From positions 86,075,436 to 86,139,435 of the forward strand of contig NC_051071.1 of NCBI RefSeq assembly GCF_004664715.2: a stretch of DNA of 64,000 nucleotides, read 5' to 3'. The stretch comes from Peromyscus leucopus (lineage: Eukaryota > Chordata > Mammalia > Rodentia > Cricetidae). The notes below the pieces were generated by a model. That model had not been told where the DNA came from, did no database searches, and saw only the letters and a program-made list of their open reading frames with translations. Made by a program: the position numbers and the translations under genes. Each line of letters opens with the position of its first letter. Position 1 is the first letter of the stretch. Shown here piece after piece: positions 1-11,165 of this stretch.

Positions 1-890
1 ATGCCCCCTGACCCCGGGAGGCGCTGGCTTGCACCACCAGACTTGGATGACTCTGCTGCGTCTCCAGCACCTTTAGCTCCATACCCAGCTCTCTGCCCGA
101 ATCCAAGCGCCCATCACATCCCTTCTGTTTGACTTTTATAACCCATTGCTCTCAATGCTGCTCTCCTTCTCCATGCAGTTTACATTTCCCTGAAGTTGTG
201 GCGATCTTCCCAAAGTTTCAACAGTCATATTTTTATATCAGTCATATTTTATAGCAGATTTTTATATCAGTCATGATCCATCCAGAAAATAAACCACTCT
301 AAAAATATATGCAATTTACATCGATAACATGGATGGCAGAAACGTTTGGAAGCTGGAGAGAAGACTTCAAAGCCACCCAGTAGCAGAGGGGTCACTGACA
401 GCCCAGGGATAAAGGACCAAAGGGAAAATATGATGGTTTTTACAGCTCAGAGTGTGGTGTCACTTCATAGGACTGGGAACTACATCTAACCTGTCCAAAG
501 ACGAGGTCATAGGGGAGAGATGGCAGCTAGTATCATTGGCCCGAAGTGGAGAATCTTGGCAAGAACTCTTGATTTCTGCCTACCCAGTCATCTCCCTTTG
601 ACCAAACACATCAGAAACCAGCAGGCCCTAGAACATGACCATGCCTGCAGGAGTAGATGCTACAGGGGAAAGACTAGAAATGTGTGTGGGCAAGTAGACC
701 CAGATCCCAGAGATCCCCTTCTAGGAATCCTGCTGTGTTCCCAAGAGCCTTCCGCACAGAGTCCAGCTCCTCATTCTACAAGACAAGATGATGCATCTTG
801 TTCTGCCACCTGCTTGTCTCTCTCTCTCTCGGGCTAACTTTTACCCAGCTTACAGACTCTGACTTAATGTCACACACAACAAACTGTTTG
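1..890. other. Intergenic, no feature recognised
   Basis: No repeat family, exon or RNA gene was recognised. Open frames here are short and lack any family resemblance. Confidence 0.5.
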
Positions 891-894
891 CTGA

Positions 895-1010
895 GCTACA
901 GAGATGCAGAACTATAATCTTAGAGTTGAGAGGTTGAGGGAGGAGGAGCCAGGGACACATAGCAAGACCATGTCTCAAATGAGTTAAAAAAATAAAATAA
1001 AATCAAACCA
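895..1010 (+). repeat. Degraded B1-like SINE
   Basis: The order of blocks resembles an old B1/PB1: a degraded 'cactcgggaggctgag' region, then 'agcaagaccatgtctcaaa' and an A-rich tail near 985-1010. It is highly diverged, so the assignment is tentative. Confidence 0.4.
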
Positions 1011-1284
1011 GCCGCCCCTGTTCTATGGTCTCATCACTGTGATCCAATGGCTGACAGAAACAGCTCCAGGAAGGACTTATTTTGTCTCTCAGTTCCAGGA
1101 TGCCATCATGCCAGAAAGTCCAGGCAGCGGGAACAGGCGGTGGCTGGTCACACTATGTCCTCAGTCAAGGAGCAAAGAGAGATGAATACCGCTTCTCAGC
1201 TTGTCTGCTTCTTTTTTATTCCATCCAGGACTGCGGCACACGGGTGAGTGCTACCCACATTCAGGATGACTCTTCTTTTGTGAT

Positions 1285-1610
1285 GGTTGGAGTGAAAATG
1301 TCCCTCCTGGGCTCTGGAATTTGAACACTTGGTCTCCAGTTGGTGGCCCTGTTATGGAAGACTTGGGTGTGGCCTTGCTGGAGGAAGTGTGTCACTGGGG
1401 GTGGGCTTTGAGGTTTCAGAGCCACCAGCCATTCCCAATTTGCTCTGTGATTCCTACTTGCCGTGAGAGATGTGAGTGCTCAGCTCTCAGGTTCCAGCTC
1501 AGTCACTGCGTCTGCCACCTCCTGCCATGCTGCCCCTTCCACTACGGACCCTGACCCTCTGGGACCGGAAGTCCAAACAAACCTTTTCTTCTAGAAGTAG
1601 AAAGTTAACT
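1285..1610 (+). repeat. Rodent interspersed repeat, family R copy 1
   Basis: It shares the diagnostic block 'gtgtcactgggggtgggct' followed by 'ttgaggtttc' with the copies at 23.3 kb and, inverted, at 16.5 and 57.0 kb. The 5' part (a form of 'gaatggcccccat') and the 'gccatgctgcc' region are present but diverged. It looks like a medium-reiterated rodent repeat; I do not assert a database name. Confidence 0.55.
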
Positions 1611-3084
1611 GACACACTTCAGGCAAAACTCCCTGGAAACACGTTCATACCTACACCAAGAAGTTTGTCTCTTAGGTGATACCAAAGCCAGTCAAGTTGA
1701 CAATCACAGTCACCCCAGTCTTCAGTGCTTCCAGGTGAGGGTCTACTGGTGATTTTTCTGAATGTGCTCTTCTCTCCACCTTTATGCATGCTAAAAGTAG
1801 TTCTCTCATAGCTAGAGGAAGCCTCAACCCCCCCACTTCCCACCATGGTGCTGGCCTCTGGTTACTGAACCCACGTCATGGTTTTTTTCCCCCAACCAAT
1901 CACAAAGTTGCCAAGAAGTGACATGACCAGATGAAGAAAGAGGAAGCCCCCTTGTGGAGTAAAGCAGAGGTGTGAACTGGAGCAGCCTATCCATAAAGCA
2001 CCTTAGGGCCCCAAAAAGAGCAGGGAGGAGCTTGCTTAGCTCCTGTGTCTCCACAAAGCAGCATGCCTGGAATCCAGTTCAAAGTCAAGCCCATTACCCT
2101 ACCTCCTTCTCGGTGTTCTGGACACTAAGTCGGTCATTAAAGATGCTTGCTCAGCTGGACTTCTGCTGAGGAGGAATGGCCCAGAAGGGCTGCTCAAGGT
2201 CTCCAAGGAGCCGTGCCTGTAAAAGACCAGGGGAAGTGGTTTAAACCACTTCGCTCAGATCTTCTTTTTGCCGAATTCCCTTGGGTGCAGGAAATTGCTC
2301 AGGTGTTACCATGTTTCTCTCCTCCACTGATAGAAAACCAACCACAGCATTGACTATCATGGCAGATCACCAGTGACATCTGCGGAGTCACTTCATTCTG
2401 GAGGCCTTCAAACACTTTCCCGTCCTCTGTTAGCCAGGTCTACTCAGTGTGGTGAGGGGATTGGCAGTGTTCACTATTGCTATTCTTTCTCGGGATCTCA
2501 CTGTCTGCAAAATGAAACAGAAGAGGAAGCCAGGATGGAGTCACTGCCCGCTTCTGTCTCCTCCTAGTTCAGCATGCGTCTTTTGAGGGTTGGCCTTCTT
2601 CGCACTGCAGTCGTCCTCAACACAGGCAAACCTCCGGTGCGGCCCTCTGCGTACTCCCAGATTTCTTTAAAACTCAGCTTTGTAGTTCATTGCAACCACT
2701 CTGCACTCTGTCATGATGAGGTTTGTGTGCAGGGAACTCTTACCCTTCTTGTACTGTGCCCTGATTTGGGCTAGTGCTCACCACACCATACAGGGAGTCC
2801 AGCGGGATCAAGAAAGGCTCACAGTGGGCATCAGTCTGGAGATCCTGTTCTTGTTTCAAATCTGCCAAAAAAAAAATTCATGGCGAACTGAGTAATGCCT
2901 CCAGCACCTTTCTATAACACAGCGGAGGTCTGTGGCTGTTTCTGTGCCATAGAACCTAACAGAGAATGTCATGCCGAAGTGTGAACAACACGTTGGTAGA
3001 AGTTTGCGTTTTCAATTCGGTTTTACTGGTGTCATATGTGCAGACCCGATGTGACCTGACCAAAGTTGTGGAGCATTCTCATTT
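1611..3084. other. Intergenic, mostly unrecognised
   Basis: A fragment containing 'gtcaagttgacaatcacag' (about 1690-1715) resembles the end of a rodent interspersed repeat. Nothing else was recognised. Confidence 0.4.
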
Positions 3085-3172
3085 TGCTTTGTTACAGTCC
3101 TGGGGGTCGAACCCAGGGCCTCACACTCACTAGGCAAGCTCTCTGCGGCTAAGCTGTGGGGCCGGCCCTAGG
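3085..3172 (-). repeat. ID-type SINE (minus)
   Basis: Read in reverse, it has the tRNA-Ala-like ID body: plus-strand 'gtcgaacccagggcctcac' (B-box side) and 'ctaggcaagctctctgc'. Diverged but recognisable. Confidence 0.6.
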
Positions 3173-4244
3173 AACGCAGTCTCACATGCAGGAGCTGGCG
3201 TGTCTTCCTCAGGAATGCTGGCTGCTCTCTTACTGTCTCCTTCACTAAGCAGCTAGGCAGCCTGGGACAACTCCTCCCCGTCTCCCAGTCTCAGAGTCCT
3301 CCTGTGCACCCGGGTGCCATACTGCCTGTTCAGACGGCTGTTGTGAGGTATGCATGGGGGGGGGGGGTGTCACAATGTATGAAGGACTTTATATCAAACT
3401 CTGAATTGTTTTACACAGATGGTAGAATGGGAAAGGGGCTTGATAAGATGACTTTTCTCATCACAGCAACAAACTACTTGACCGAAGCAGCTGAAGGAAG
3501 CAAGGACTTCTTCGGGCTCACAGTTCCACGGTACGACCAGCCGCCATGGTGGGGAGGTCACGGCCCCAGGTGTGTCAGGTGTCACATCGCACCCACAATC
3601 GGGAAGCAGAGAGAGAGAGACGAAGGCTGGTGCTCGGCTTGTGGCCACCCACAGTGAGGGTGGCTGCCTGGATCCTCTCACCTTCATTAACCTAATCGAG
3701 AAACTCCCCCATTGATAAGTCTAGGAGTTTCACTCCTAGATTTCTCTAGATCCTGTGGAATCAGCAGTCAGTATTAACCACCGCACTCTCTTGCCTTCGT
3801 CATTGCTACCCTTAATGAAGGGAGGGTCATGATCTGAAGGTTCGCTCAGCAGTCCTCTGGGTGGAGAGCAGGGACCTTGCCATGTGCTGCCAGGGAGACA
3901 AGGTGGAGGAGTAAGTGCTGACAGGTTTACCAAGGGAGAGCTGTTGACTGTGGCAAGAGCTGGGTGACCACCGTACTGCTGAAGCTGAGGTCAGCTCAGG
4001 AAAGCACAGGGAAATGGAGCTGGAGGCGGAGGTGAAGGGGACTCCATAGCTTTGCTGTAAGGGACACAAGAGTAGAGAGGGAAGTGGAACTAGGGAGCCA
4101 AGAACTCTTGCTTGGGGGGAATTTTAAAGACAGATGTCTATGGACACGGAATGTATTAGTAATTCTTGATCTGCAGAGACACTGTCAAGGCTGGGTATCA
4201 ATGTGACTGGGAATTTCTCTCTTCACGAACACAGTTAGCAACTG
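3173..4244. other. Intergenic with a G run and possible old repeat
   Basis: There is a poly-G run near 3356-3368. Around 3445-3720 the text 'catcacagcaacaaactac' and what follows resemble an eroded rodent interspersed repeat. No gene was seen. Confidence 0.35.
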
Positions 4245-4343
4245 GGGGAGGGAGGAAAAAAGAGGAGGGAGGGAGAAAGTGGAAGGGATGAAGGGAAGAA
4301 GGGAGGAAGAGAGGGAGGGAGGGAAGGGAGGAAGGGAGGAATC
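4245..4343 (+). repeat. Purine-rich low-complexity tract
   Basis: About 100 bases are almost wholly A and G, built from GGA, GGGA and GGAA words. Confidence 0.8.
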
Positions 4344-4759
4344 CAGCCTTACTGGCCACCTGATAACTTTCTCTAGACAGCTGATAGGCAGGCCTTAATT
4401 AGCTTCAGACTTTGAGCACAAATGAACCCAAATGGATTCAACTTTTCCTCAACGATGTATCGTTTATTTTGTTACTGAAATAAGAGTCTCAGGCAACTGG
4501 GAATCAATGCATTGATTTAAATATTATGCAAAAGATGGAGCTATTACGATGAGCACATTTTTATGACTTAAAAATCACATTTCAGCATTTTCTTATGTCA
4601 GGGGCTATGACAGGGCAGCATTGATTAACACGTTCAGACCCGATCATCAAGAAAAAGACTTGAAACTGCAAATTTTTTTCTTGTGAAAGATGGCTTCTTA
4701 GGTCCACATTAAGTTCAAAGTTATTAAATAATGACAGTTACATTTGGGAGTTTTGGGGC
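4344..4759. other. AT-rich unique sequence
   Basis: No repeat was recognised. It contains homeodomain-like words ('ttaattagc', 'attgattaac'), but nothing that proves a regulatory element. Confidence 0.3.
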
Positions 4760-5165
4760 ATGTGATTTGTTTTTAACTTTTTATTATGAAAAATTTCAAA
4801 CTGGTGCAAAAGTACAGAAAGGATACATAATGACCTTACTCTTATCATCCTCTGGACCCAGCTTCCATAATTACCGACTCGGAGCCATGCTTATTGCCTC
4901 CATGTCCCCCTATGGCTTCCGTCTCCTAAGTACTGGACTACTGGAAGCAATTATTTTGAAGTGAATTCCAGACATAGCATCATTACATCTGTAATTATTT
5001 CACTGCACGCGTTGGAAAGAGACTATTTTTAAACATTAAAACATCATATTGTCATTTTCACACTTAAAATCAGAGTAGGTCATTAATTCTAGCAAATATT
5101 CTTCCCATTTCCATAAACGCCTCCACATATATCAGTTTAGATCGGGATCCTGTAGACACACCATC
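4760..5165 (+). repeat. Ancient mammalian interspersed repeat fragment (probably L1M 3'-end type)
   Basis: Successive blocks follow an old mammalian repeat I recognise: 'attatgaaaaatttcaaac', 'ttattttgaagtgaattcc', 'agacatagcatcattac' and 'cgggatcctgtagac'. The L1M assignment is from memory of similar human copies. Confidence 0.45.
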
Positions 5166-5279
5166 TTCGAAAGGAAAAGAGGGAGGGATACAGTTACAAG
5201 TTTTGTTTTTACAAGCACCTTATCCAAAACTCCTTATTGTTGTGATGCACGGCATAAAAGAAAGTCTGGCTGGAATAGG

Positions 5280-5680
5280 AGTAGTGTGTTTTTAATTTTT
5301 TCGTTTTCCCCATGACGTCACCATAGGTGTACCCCATTAGACTCCTCACTTGCCTTTCCCCGAGCTGGCCTCCACAGGCCTCTGCACAAAAACACGTGTA
5401 AACACACACACACACTTGTAAGTTTAGGTACCACATTTGTCTGTCTGTCTTTTCCTTCACTGTTGCTCACTGACACACGGGTAGGCTCTACGGCAGCCAG
5501 GCTGAAGATGGCTGCAGTAGTCGGGAAGGTGGGAGGGGCAGCTCCAGGCGGGCGACCGCCGCGTGGAGTGTTGGAGCAGAAGAGCACCGTGCACCAGCAA
5601 GAGTGGGGAGGCCCGCGCTGTCGGGGGAAGCGAGTATAGGCCAGAGCCGAAGACCATAGGCTCAGCAACCTTGGCACCAA
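5280..5680. promoter_or_regulatory. Small CpG-rich patch with a CRE; possible regulatory element
   Basis: A perfect CRE palindrome TGACGTCA is at 5313-5320. About 180 bases on, a CpG-dense stretch (about 5520-5660, including 'gggcgaccgccgcgtgg') follows the YY1-like word 'gaagatggctgc'. Most of the intergenic region is CpG-poor, so this patch stands out. Promoter or enhancer activity is inference; no exon was recognised. It could equally be a chance GC-rich segment. Confidence 0.3.
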
Positions 5681-5682
5681 GT

Positions 5683-5685
<3 letters not shown>

Positions 5686-5749
<64 letters not shown>
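5686..5749 (+). repeat. (TC)n-(TG)n compound microsatellite
   Basis: About 18 TC units pass directly into about 14 TG units. Confidence 0.95.
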
Positions 5750-5752
<3 letters not shown>

Positions 5753-5779
5753 CCCTCTTTCTTTCTTTTCTTTTTTAAA

Positions 5780-5985
5780 AGTGTATAGGTGTGTTCTGCT
5801 TGCATATATGTCTGTGTATCACATACATATAGTGCCCATGGAGGACAAAAGAGGGCATTAGATGTCCAGGGCCTGAAGTTACAAATGGTTGTGAGCCATC
5901 ATGTGGTTGCTGAGAATTGAACTCAGAACCTCTGGAAGAGCAGCCAGTGCTCTTAACCTCTGAGCCATCTCTCCAGCCTCTAAGC
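5780..5985 (-). repeat. B3 SINE (minus)
   Basis: It reads antisense. The tRNA-like head ends 'tgagccatctctccagcct', preceded by 'ggaagagcagccagtgctc', with the B3 middle 'gcttgcatatatgtctgtg' at the far end. Confidence 0.8.
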
Positions 5986-6396
5986 TCCTCTTGCTGGTTG
6001 TCTCCTAACTCCACGTCTGGGCTGGTACTTCTCTGGGCCATACCCTCTGTAAAAACAAACAAACAAACCAAAAATACGTTGCTGCTCTCATATGGTAAGC
6101 TCAGATGGCCTCCAGTCCTGTATTCTTTCTTCATCCCTGGCTTTGGCAGGGCTGCACTACAGGGCGATGGGCCCTATGCCATAGTTCATTAACTTTCCAC
6201 AGGATCCCAGCCCTCCAGTGCCACACTACAGCCCAGAGTAAGAGAGACAAACCTTGGGGGCTTAATGGATGAGTTGATGGAGAGGGATGGGACAGAGGCC
6301 GGAAGAAGGGACTCCAGGAAGCCATCACCACGCAGGCACTTCACACATGTTGGAGAAATCAGAGCCAAGGTAACCACCTAGTCAGCACAATAACTA
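5986..6396. other. Intergenic, nothing recognised
   Basis: A short CAAA-rich run is near 6055-6070. No gene was recognised. Confidence 0.4.
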
Positions 6397-6403
6397 CTAC
6401 TAC

Positions 6404-6435
<32 letters not shown>

Positions 6436-6496
6436 CTTCTTCTTCTTCTTCTTCTTCTCCTCCTCCTCCTCCTCTCCTCCTCCTCCTCCTCCTCCT

Positions 6497-6528
<32 letters not shown>

Positions 6529-6600
6529 CTCCTCTTCTTCTTCTAGTTCTTCTTCCTCTTCCTCCTCCTCCTCTTCTTCCTCTCCTCTCCTCCTCTTTTT
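6397..6600 (+). repeat. (TTC)n/(TCC)n pyrimidine tract
   Basis: About 200 bases are nearly pure pyrimidine with TTC and TCC blocks. It abuts the 3' end of the RPL24 pseudogene, where a poly(A) tail would be expected on the minus strand. It may therefore have grown from that tail. Confidence 0.9.
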
Positions 6601-6644
6601 AAGAGTTAGAAATGGATCTTCATTTAAAACTCCGATCTACCAAG

Positions 6645-7068
6645 TTAGCTTTTTTTCAATGACTCGGGGATCGGGACCTTCACAGCCTTCACAATCTTCT
6701 CCTTGATGCTGCCTTTGTGAGGGCCTTGGCGGCAGCCACTGCTCTCCTCTTTGATGCGGCTTCCATTTTTTTTGCTCCCTTGGCAGCCCTGATCACCTGC
6801 TCTCACTGAGCTTTCCTAACTTCCGGTTTCTGATTCCTCTTGACCATTATATCCACAAGAGATGCATCAGTGATGGCCCGCCGGAATTTGGCTGTGCAGC
6901 GGGGTCTTTTCTTCTAAATTTCGTCTGACTGTCCTTTTGGGGGGTTTTCTTCTGTGGAAGGCAGTCCTGTTTATTTGTCAAGAATTCTTTCCCGTCGGTC
7001 CTGGTGCTGTGCCACCCATGTCTGGGGTATATCTTGTACCTGCTGAAACTGTACAGCTCCATCTTCAT
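6645..7068 (-). pseudogene. Rpl24-ps: Processed pseudogene of ribosomal protein L24
   Basis: RPL24 is a large-subunit (60S) ribosomal protein that gives rise to many retrocopies in rodents. The minus-strand frame from 7068 reads MKMELYSFSRYKIYPRHGW, close to the RPL24 start. After frameshifts and an internal loss of roughly 30-40 codons, the RPL24 segment '[18 protein letters not shown]' appears. That is followed by PEVRKAQ and a premature TGA (6803-6805) where the parent has Arg. A Lys/Ala-rich tail and a 3'-UTR-like 'tttaaatgaagat' follow. No introns interrupt the parts that align. It cannot encode a functional protein. The parent is about 157 codons. Confidence 0.9.
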
Positions 7069-7394
7069 GGCTAAGGCTGTGACAGCAGAAAAAGAGAAGA
7101 GAAAGAAAGGAAAACACATTATGGGGCAGAGGGAGAGAATCTCCATAAATTTGCATCTCTCTTCTTGATGAAGAAGACAAGAATAACTCCTAAGAGATAG
7201 TGTCTTCTAAGCATGGTAGGGAGGCCGCACTCAGGAAATCTCTACACTATGATGGTCCTTTGTTTTCTTATTGAAAATCACTTTGCCTAGGGTGACATGG
7301 AATTTTAATTTGTGTTCTCCTGGTAAGGATGTTGAATGCCTTGTCAAGTATTTGTTGATCATTTGTATTTTTTTTCTTCTTTTAAGAGTTGTCT

Positions 7395-7545
7395 CTGGTC
7401 TTGGAAGCTCATACCTCAATCCCAGCACTTGGGAGGCAGAGGCAGGTGGATCTCCCTGAGTTTGAGCCCAGCCTGGTCTACATAGTAAGTTCTAGGACAG
7501 CCAGAGGTATGTAGAGAGATCCTGTCTCAAAAAAACAAAACCAAA
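7395..7545 (+). repeat. B1 SINE
   Basis: It carries 'aatcccagcacttgggagg', 'cagcctggtctacatag' and an A-rich tail after 'gatcctgtctc'. The head is diverged. Confidence 0.85.
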
Positions 7546-7559
7546 ATGAAACAAGAGGT

Positions 7560-7653
7560 GGAGGGGAGAAGGAAGGAAGGAAGGAAGGGAGGGAGGGAGG
7601 GAGGGAGGGAGGGAGGAAGGAAGGAAGGAAGGAAGGAAGGAAGGAAGGAAGGA

Positions 7654-7725
<72 letters not shown>

Positions 7726-7726
7726 A
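7560..7726 (+). repeat. (GGAA)(GGGA)(GAAA)n purine microsatellite
   Basis: Three successive tetranucleotide blocks directly follow the A-rich tail of the B1, a common place for such expansions. Confidence 0.95.
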
Positions 7727-7729
7727 GTC

Positions 7730-7944
7730 ATTAGATTATTTGGTTTTCTGGTGTTTTGAAGTTTCCATTTTTCTGTGTAGTCTAAATATTAAACCCATCT
7801 GGTACATGACCAGAAAAGATTTTGTTCTATCTGTTTCTTCACTCAAGTAGTTTTCTTTTCTGTGACATAGCTTTTAAATTTTATACAAATCCATTTGTCT
7901 ATTCTTGGAATTACTTCCTGGGACACTGAAGCCTTTTAGGAAAC
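7730..7944 (-). mobile_element. L1 ORF2 fragment, first part (minus)
   Basis: The plus strand reads antisense L1 ('tttgtctattcttggaatta', 'gtctgtatcc'). It continues at 8346 after an inserted repeat. Confidence 0.55.
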
Positions 7945-8345
7945 CTTTGTCTGTATCCACACAGGCTAGTTTTATGTTGACTGGACATAAGATAGACTCA
8001 TTCTGGAAGAGGAAACCTCAATAAGGAAAATGTCCCACCACGTTGGCCTGTGGGCATTTTCATGATTAATGGTTGATGTGGGAGGGCCAGCTCACTGTAG
8101 ATGGGGCCATCCCTAGACTGGTGGTCCTGGGTGCTATAAAAAAGCAGGCTGAGCAAGCCATGGGGAGCAAGCCAGTAAGTAGCACCTCTCCATGGCCTCT
8201 GCATCAGCTCCTGTCTCCAGGTTCCTGCCCTGACTTTCCTTAGGGATGGTCTGTTACCTAGAAGTGTGAGATGCACCAAACCCTGTCCTCCCTGAGTTGC
8301 TTTTGGTTCTGTGGTTTCATCACAGCAACAGAAACCCCAACTAGA
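7945..8345 (+). repeat. Rodent interspersed repeat inserted in the L1
   Basis: It has the order of a common rodent repeat: 'ttgactggacataag' (from 'gtcaacttgacac'), 'gtggtcctgggtgctata', 'gcaggctgagcaagccatg', 'ctccaggttcctgccctg', ending 'gcaacagaaacccc' and 'aactagaaca'. L1 sequence flanks it on both sides. Confidence 0.6.
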
Positions 8346-8995
8346 ACAATATCTACACTTTGAACTGTTTTTTTTCCTAGGTCTTCTTCTAGCAGCTTTT
8401 CAGTTTCAGGTGTTATATTAAAATCTTTGATTCGTTTTTCAATTGTTCCAATTTGTTCAAAATGAGAGGTGTGGATCTGATTTCATCTTCTACATGTGGA
8501 AATCCAGTCTCCCCAGCATCATCTGTTGAAGAGGAAGCCTTTTCTCCAGCATATAATTTTTATAGCTTTGTCAAAAAATAGGTGACTGCAACTGAGTGGC
8601 CTTATTTTCTGGTCCTACATTTTATTCCACTGGTCTATGTGTCTTTTGTGCCTGTTTTCATTACTACGGCTCTGTAAGAGAATTTGAGCTTGGGTATTTG
8701 AGACTGCTCACATTGCCCCTTCTGCTAAGGATTGCTTTAGCCATCTGGGGTCTTCTGTAGTTCCATGTGAATTTCAGGATTGCTCTTTCTAGTTCTATGA
8801 TGGGTGTCATTGGGATTTTAATGGAGATTATTCTGACTCTATAGATTAAATCTGCTAAATGAGCATGGGAGGTCACTCCATCCTCTAGTGTCCTCTTCCA
8901 TTTCTTTCTTTAGCAACTAAAAGTTGCTTGGAGAGGTAGAGGTCTTTCAGCTCCTTGTTTAGGTATCTCCCCAAGGTGTTTTATTGGTTTTAAAG
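8346..8995 (-). mobile_element. L1 ORF2 fragment, second part (minus)
   Basis: Antisense L1 ORF2 is recognisable in 'tattccactggtctatgtg', 'aggattgctttagccatctg', 'tagttctatgatgggtgtc' and 'cattgggattttaatggaga'. The fragment is decayed and non-coding. Confidence 0.8.
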
Positions 8996-9239
8996 CTATT
9001 GAGAATGGGATTTTCCCCCCACACACACACTCTTTCTCATCAAATTTATGGAGCTGTTTGTTTTAAACTTGATTCAATGGATATGAAGAGGACATTCTCA
9101 AACAAAAGCTTTGCTGGGCATGTGTTTTAGGACAGCCACTCATAAACGCACCACATGCACACACACACACACAATGCACACAAATGTTTTCAGCTACAAG
9201 TACAAAATTATTATTGGTTGTTTTTACTCTTCATTTTTT

Positions 9240-9849
9240 TAGGGGACTTGCCACCCAGCTCCCAAATAAATACACATAGAGACTTATTATTTCTTATAAA
9301 TGCCCAGCCTTAGCTTGACTTGTTTCTTGCCAGCTTTTCTTAAATTATCCCATTTACCTTTGCCTCTGGGCTTTTTCCTTTTCTTACTTCTGTGTATCTT
9401 ACTTTTACTCTTACTCCGTGACTGGCTGTGTGACTGTGTGGATGGGTGACTGGCCCCTAGCATCATCCTCTTCTCTTTTTCTTGCTCCTTGATCCTCTGT
9501 TTTTCCTTCTATTCATCCTCTCTGTCTGCCAGGCCCATCTATCCTTTCTCCTGCCTAGCTATTGGCCATTCAGCTCTTTATTAGGCCAATCAGGCATTTT
9601 AGAAATGCAAAGTAGCACAGCTTCAGAGTTAAACAAATGCTACATAAAAGGATGCAACACATCTTTGCTTTATTAAACAAATATTCAGGCTGGAGAGATA
9701 GCTTAGAGGTTAAGAGCACCGACTGCTCTTCCAGAGGTCCTGAGTTCAATTCCCAGCACCCACATGGTGGCTCAATAAGTAAATCTTTAAAAAAAAATGT
9801 TCCACAGCATAAACAAATGTAACACATCTTAAAACAATATTCTACAACA
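9240..9849 (-). mobile_element. LTR-B solo LTR (minus), with nested B2
   Basis: Reverse-complement alignment to the plus-strand copies at 28.2 and 47.3 kb gives shared blocks: 'cctagctattggccattcag', 'ctctttattaggccaatca', 'gcccagccttagcttg', 'ccacccagctccc'. The LTR begins TGTTGTAG when read on the minus strand. A B2 interrupts it at 9686-9798. No internal retroviral sequence was seen. Confidence 0.7.
9686..9798 (+). repeat. B2 SINE nested in LTR-B
   Basis: 'ggctggagagatagcttag', 'gactgctcttccagaggtcc', 'tgagttcaattcccagcac' and a short A tail. It is internally shortened. Flanking words 'aaatattc' and 'aaatgttc' may be an eroded target duplication. Confidence 0.85.
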
Positions 9850-9854
9850 CAATT

Positions 9855-10003
9855 TTTTTTTTCCTTTTGGTTTTTCGAGACAGGATTTCTCTGTGTAGCC
9901 TGGGCTGTCCTGGAATTCCCTCTGTAGACCAGGCTGACCTTGAACTCACAGAGATCTGCCTGTCTCTGTGGGATTAAAGGTATGTGCCACCACCTCCCAA
10001 CTG
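9855..10003 (-). repeat. B1 SINE (minus)
   Basis: T-rich start, 'ttcgagacaggatttctctg', 'tgtagaccaggctgacc', ending 'gccaccacctccca'. Confidence 0.9.
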
Positions 10004-10985
10004 CAAGTCAAAATCTTAATCTTGTCTACCTCTTCTTGTCTGTTGTTGCCTTGGCTCTGCAGGATGAACTCAGTCCCTCTGTTCTTCCAGTAGTGCCAAC
10101 ATAGCCGGCCTCAACACCCTTCAGCTCAGCTTAGTCAGGAAATTATTCTATTGCCCTCCAAAAAAAACCTCATACAAAAGCAATGATTTACATGTTAGAA
10201 ACTTCTGCATAAATTAATGACACTCTGGTGCTGGTGCAGGGGCATCTGACTGGGACGCCAAAGATATGAGGAGGTCCCAGGACCGGAGCAAGCTTTGAAC
10301 TTGGTCCCTCGTCCTAGAGAAGTAGTGACGGAGGCAGACAGGATTGTCAGGGGGCCAAGGAAGAGGGAAGAGGACCCCAAGCCCAGACTGGTCTGCTGTC
10401 ACACAGCCTTCTTTCTCTACTGAAACACCACATCAAGTTCTAGACTCCCAGCTCACATTTAATTCAAACACACTGCTTTTTCACTGAAATGTGAAAAGCA
10501 CTTAGAGGAGCTACCTCTAAATTTCATTTGTTTTTATTTTACCACGCATGAGTACTACCATTTCAGAGAAGGTTAACCACTGTTATAAACGGCTCATTCT
10601 TATTTCATTATTTAATGTGTTTAATATACTTTATTCAACTACATACATCTACTGATTATTTAGCTCTTGGCTGACACAGAACAAGAGACATTAGGGCTGT
10701 CCAGAGCTCAGTAAATATTGGTTCATTTCAAATTATAGTAATGTTTATCTTTAAAACAGCCAGCTGTCGTATTTATGGTAGGATGAAAGGACACCATCAT
10801 ACATATTGGCTTTCACTTCACAGGAAAGACACTATCAATAAACTATGAAGCTTGCATAAATATTTTTAAAAGGAGAGTCACATACTTTGTTATAATGGCG
10901 CCCCCTAGTGAATATTTTCATTACTGCTTTACACACCCTTTAGATGTGTTCATTTTAATAGTTGGTTTGTTACTTGGATTTTTTT
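10004..10985. other. Intergenic, no repeat recognised
   Basis: A unique-looking stretch, AT-rich in its second half. Nothing in it can be named. Confidence 0.45.
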
Positions 10986-10989
10986 TCCT

Positions 10990-11073
10990 AGAGCTAGGCA
11001 GGGTGGCACATACTCGTAATCCAAGCACTTGGGAGGCTGAGACAGGGGGATTGCCTCAAGCTCTGGTCCATCC

Positions 11074-11141
<68 letters not shown>

Positions 11142-11165
11142 AGACCTGTTTCAAAAGCACTAAAA
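10990..11165 (+). repeat. B1-like SINE interrupted by (TA)n
   Basis: 'gctaggcagggtggcacat', 'aagcacttgggaggctgag' and a B1-like end 'caagacctgtttcaaaag' are separated by a pure (TA)n run at 11079-11139. Confidence 0.75.

Noticed and set aside
5209..5680. 120-codon minus-strand frame over the CpG patch
   Set aside because: No recognisable protein; the ending runs through simple CA repeats.
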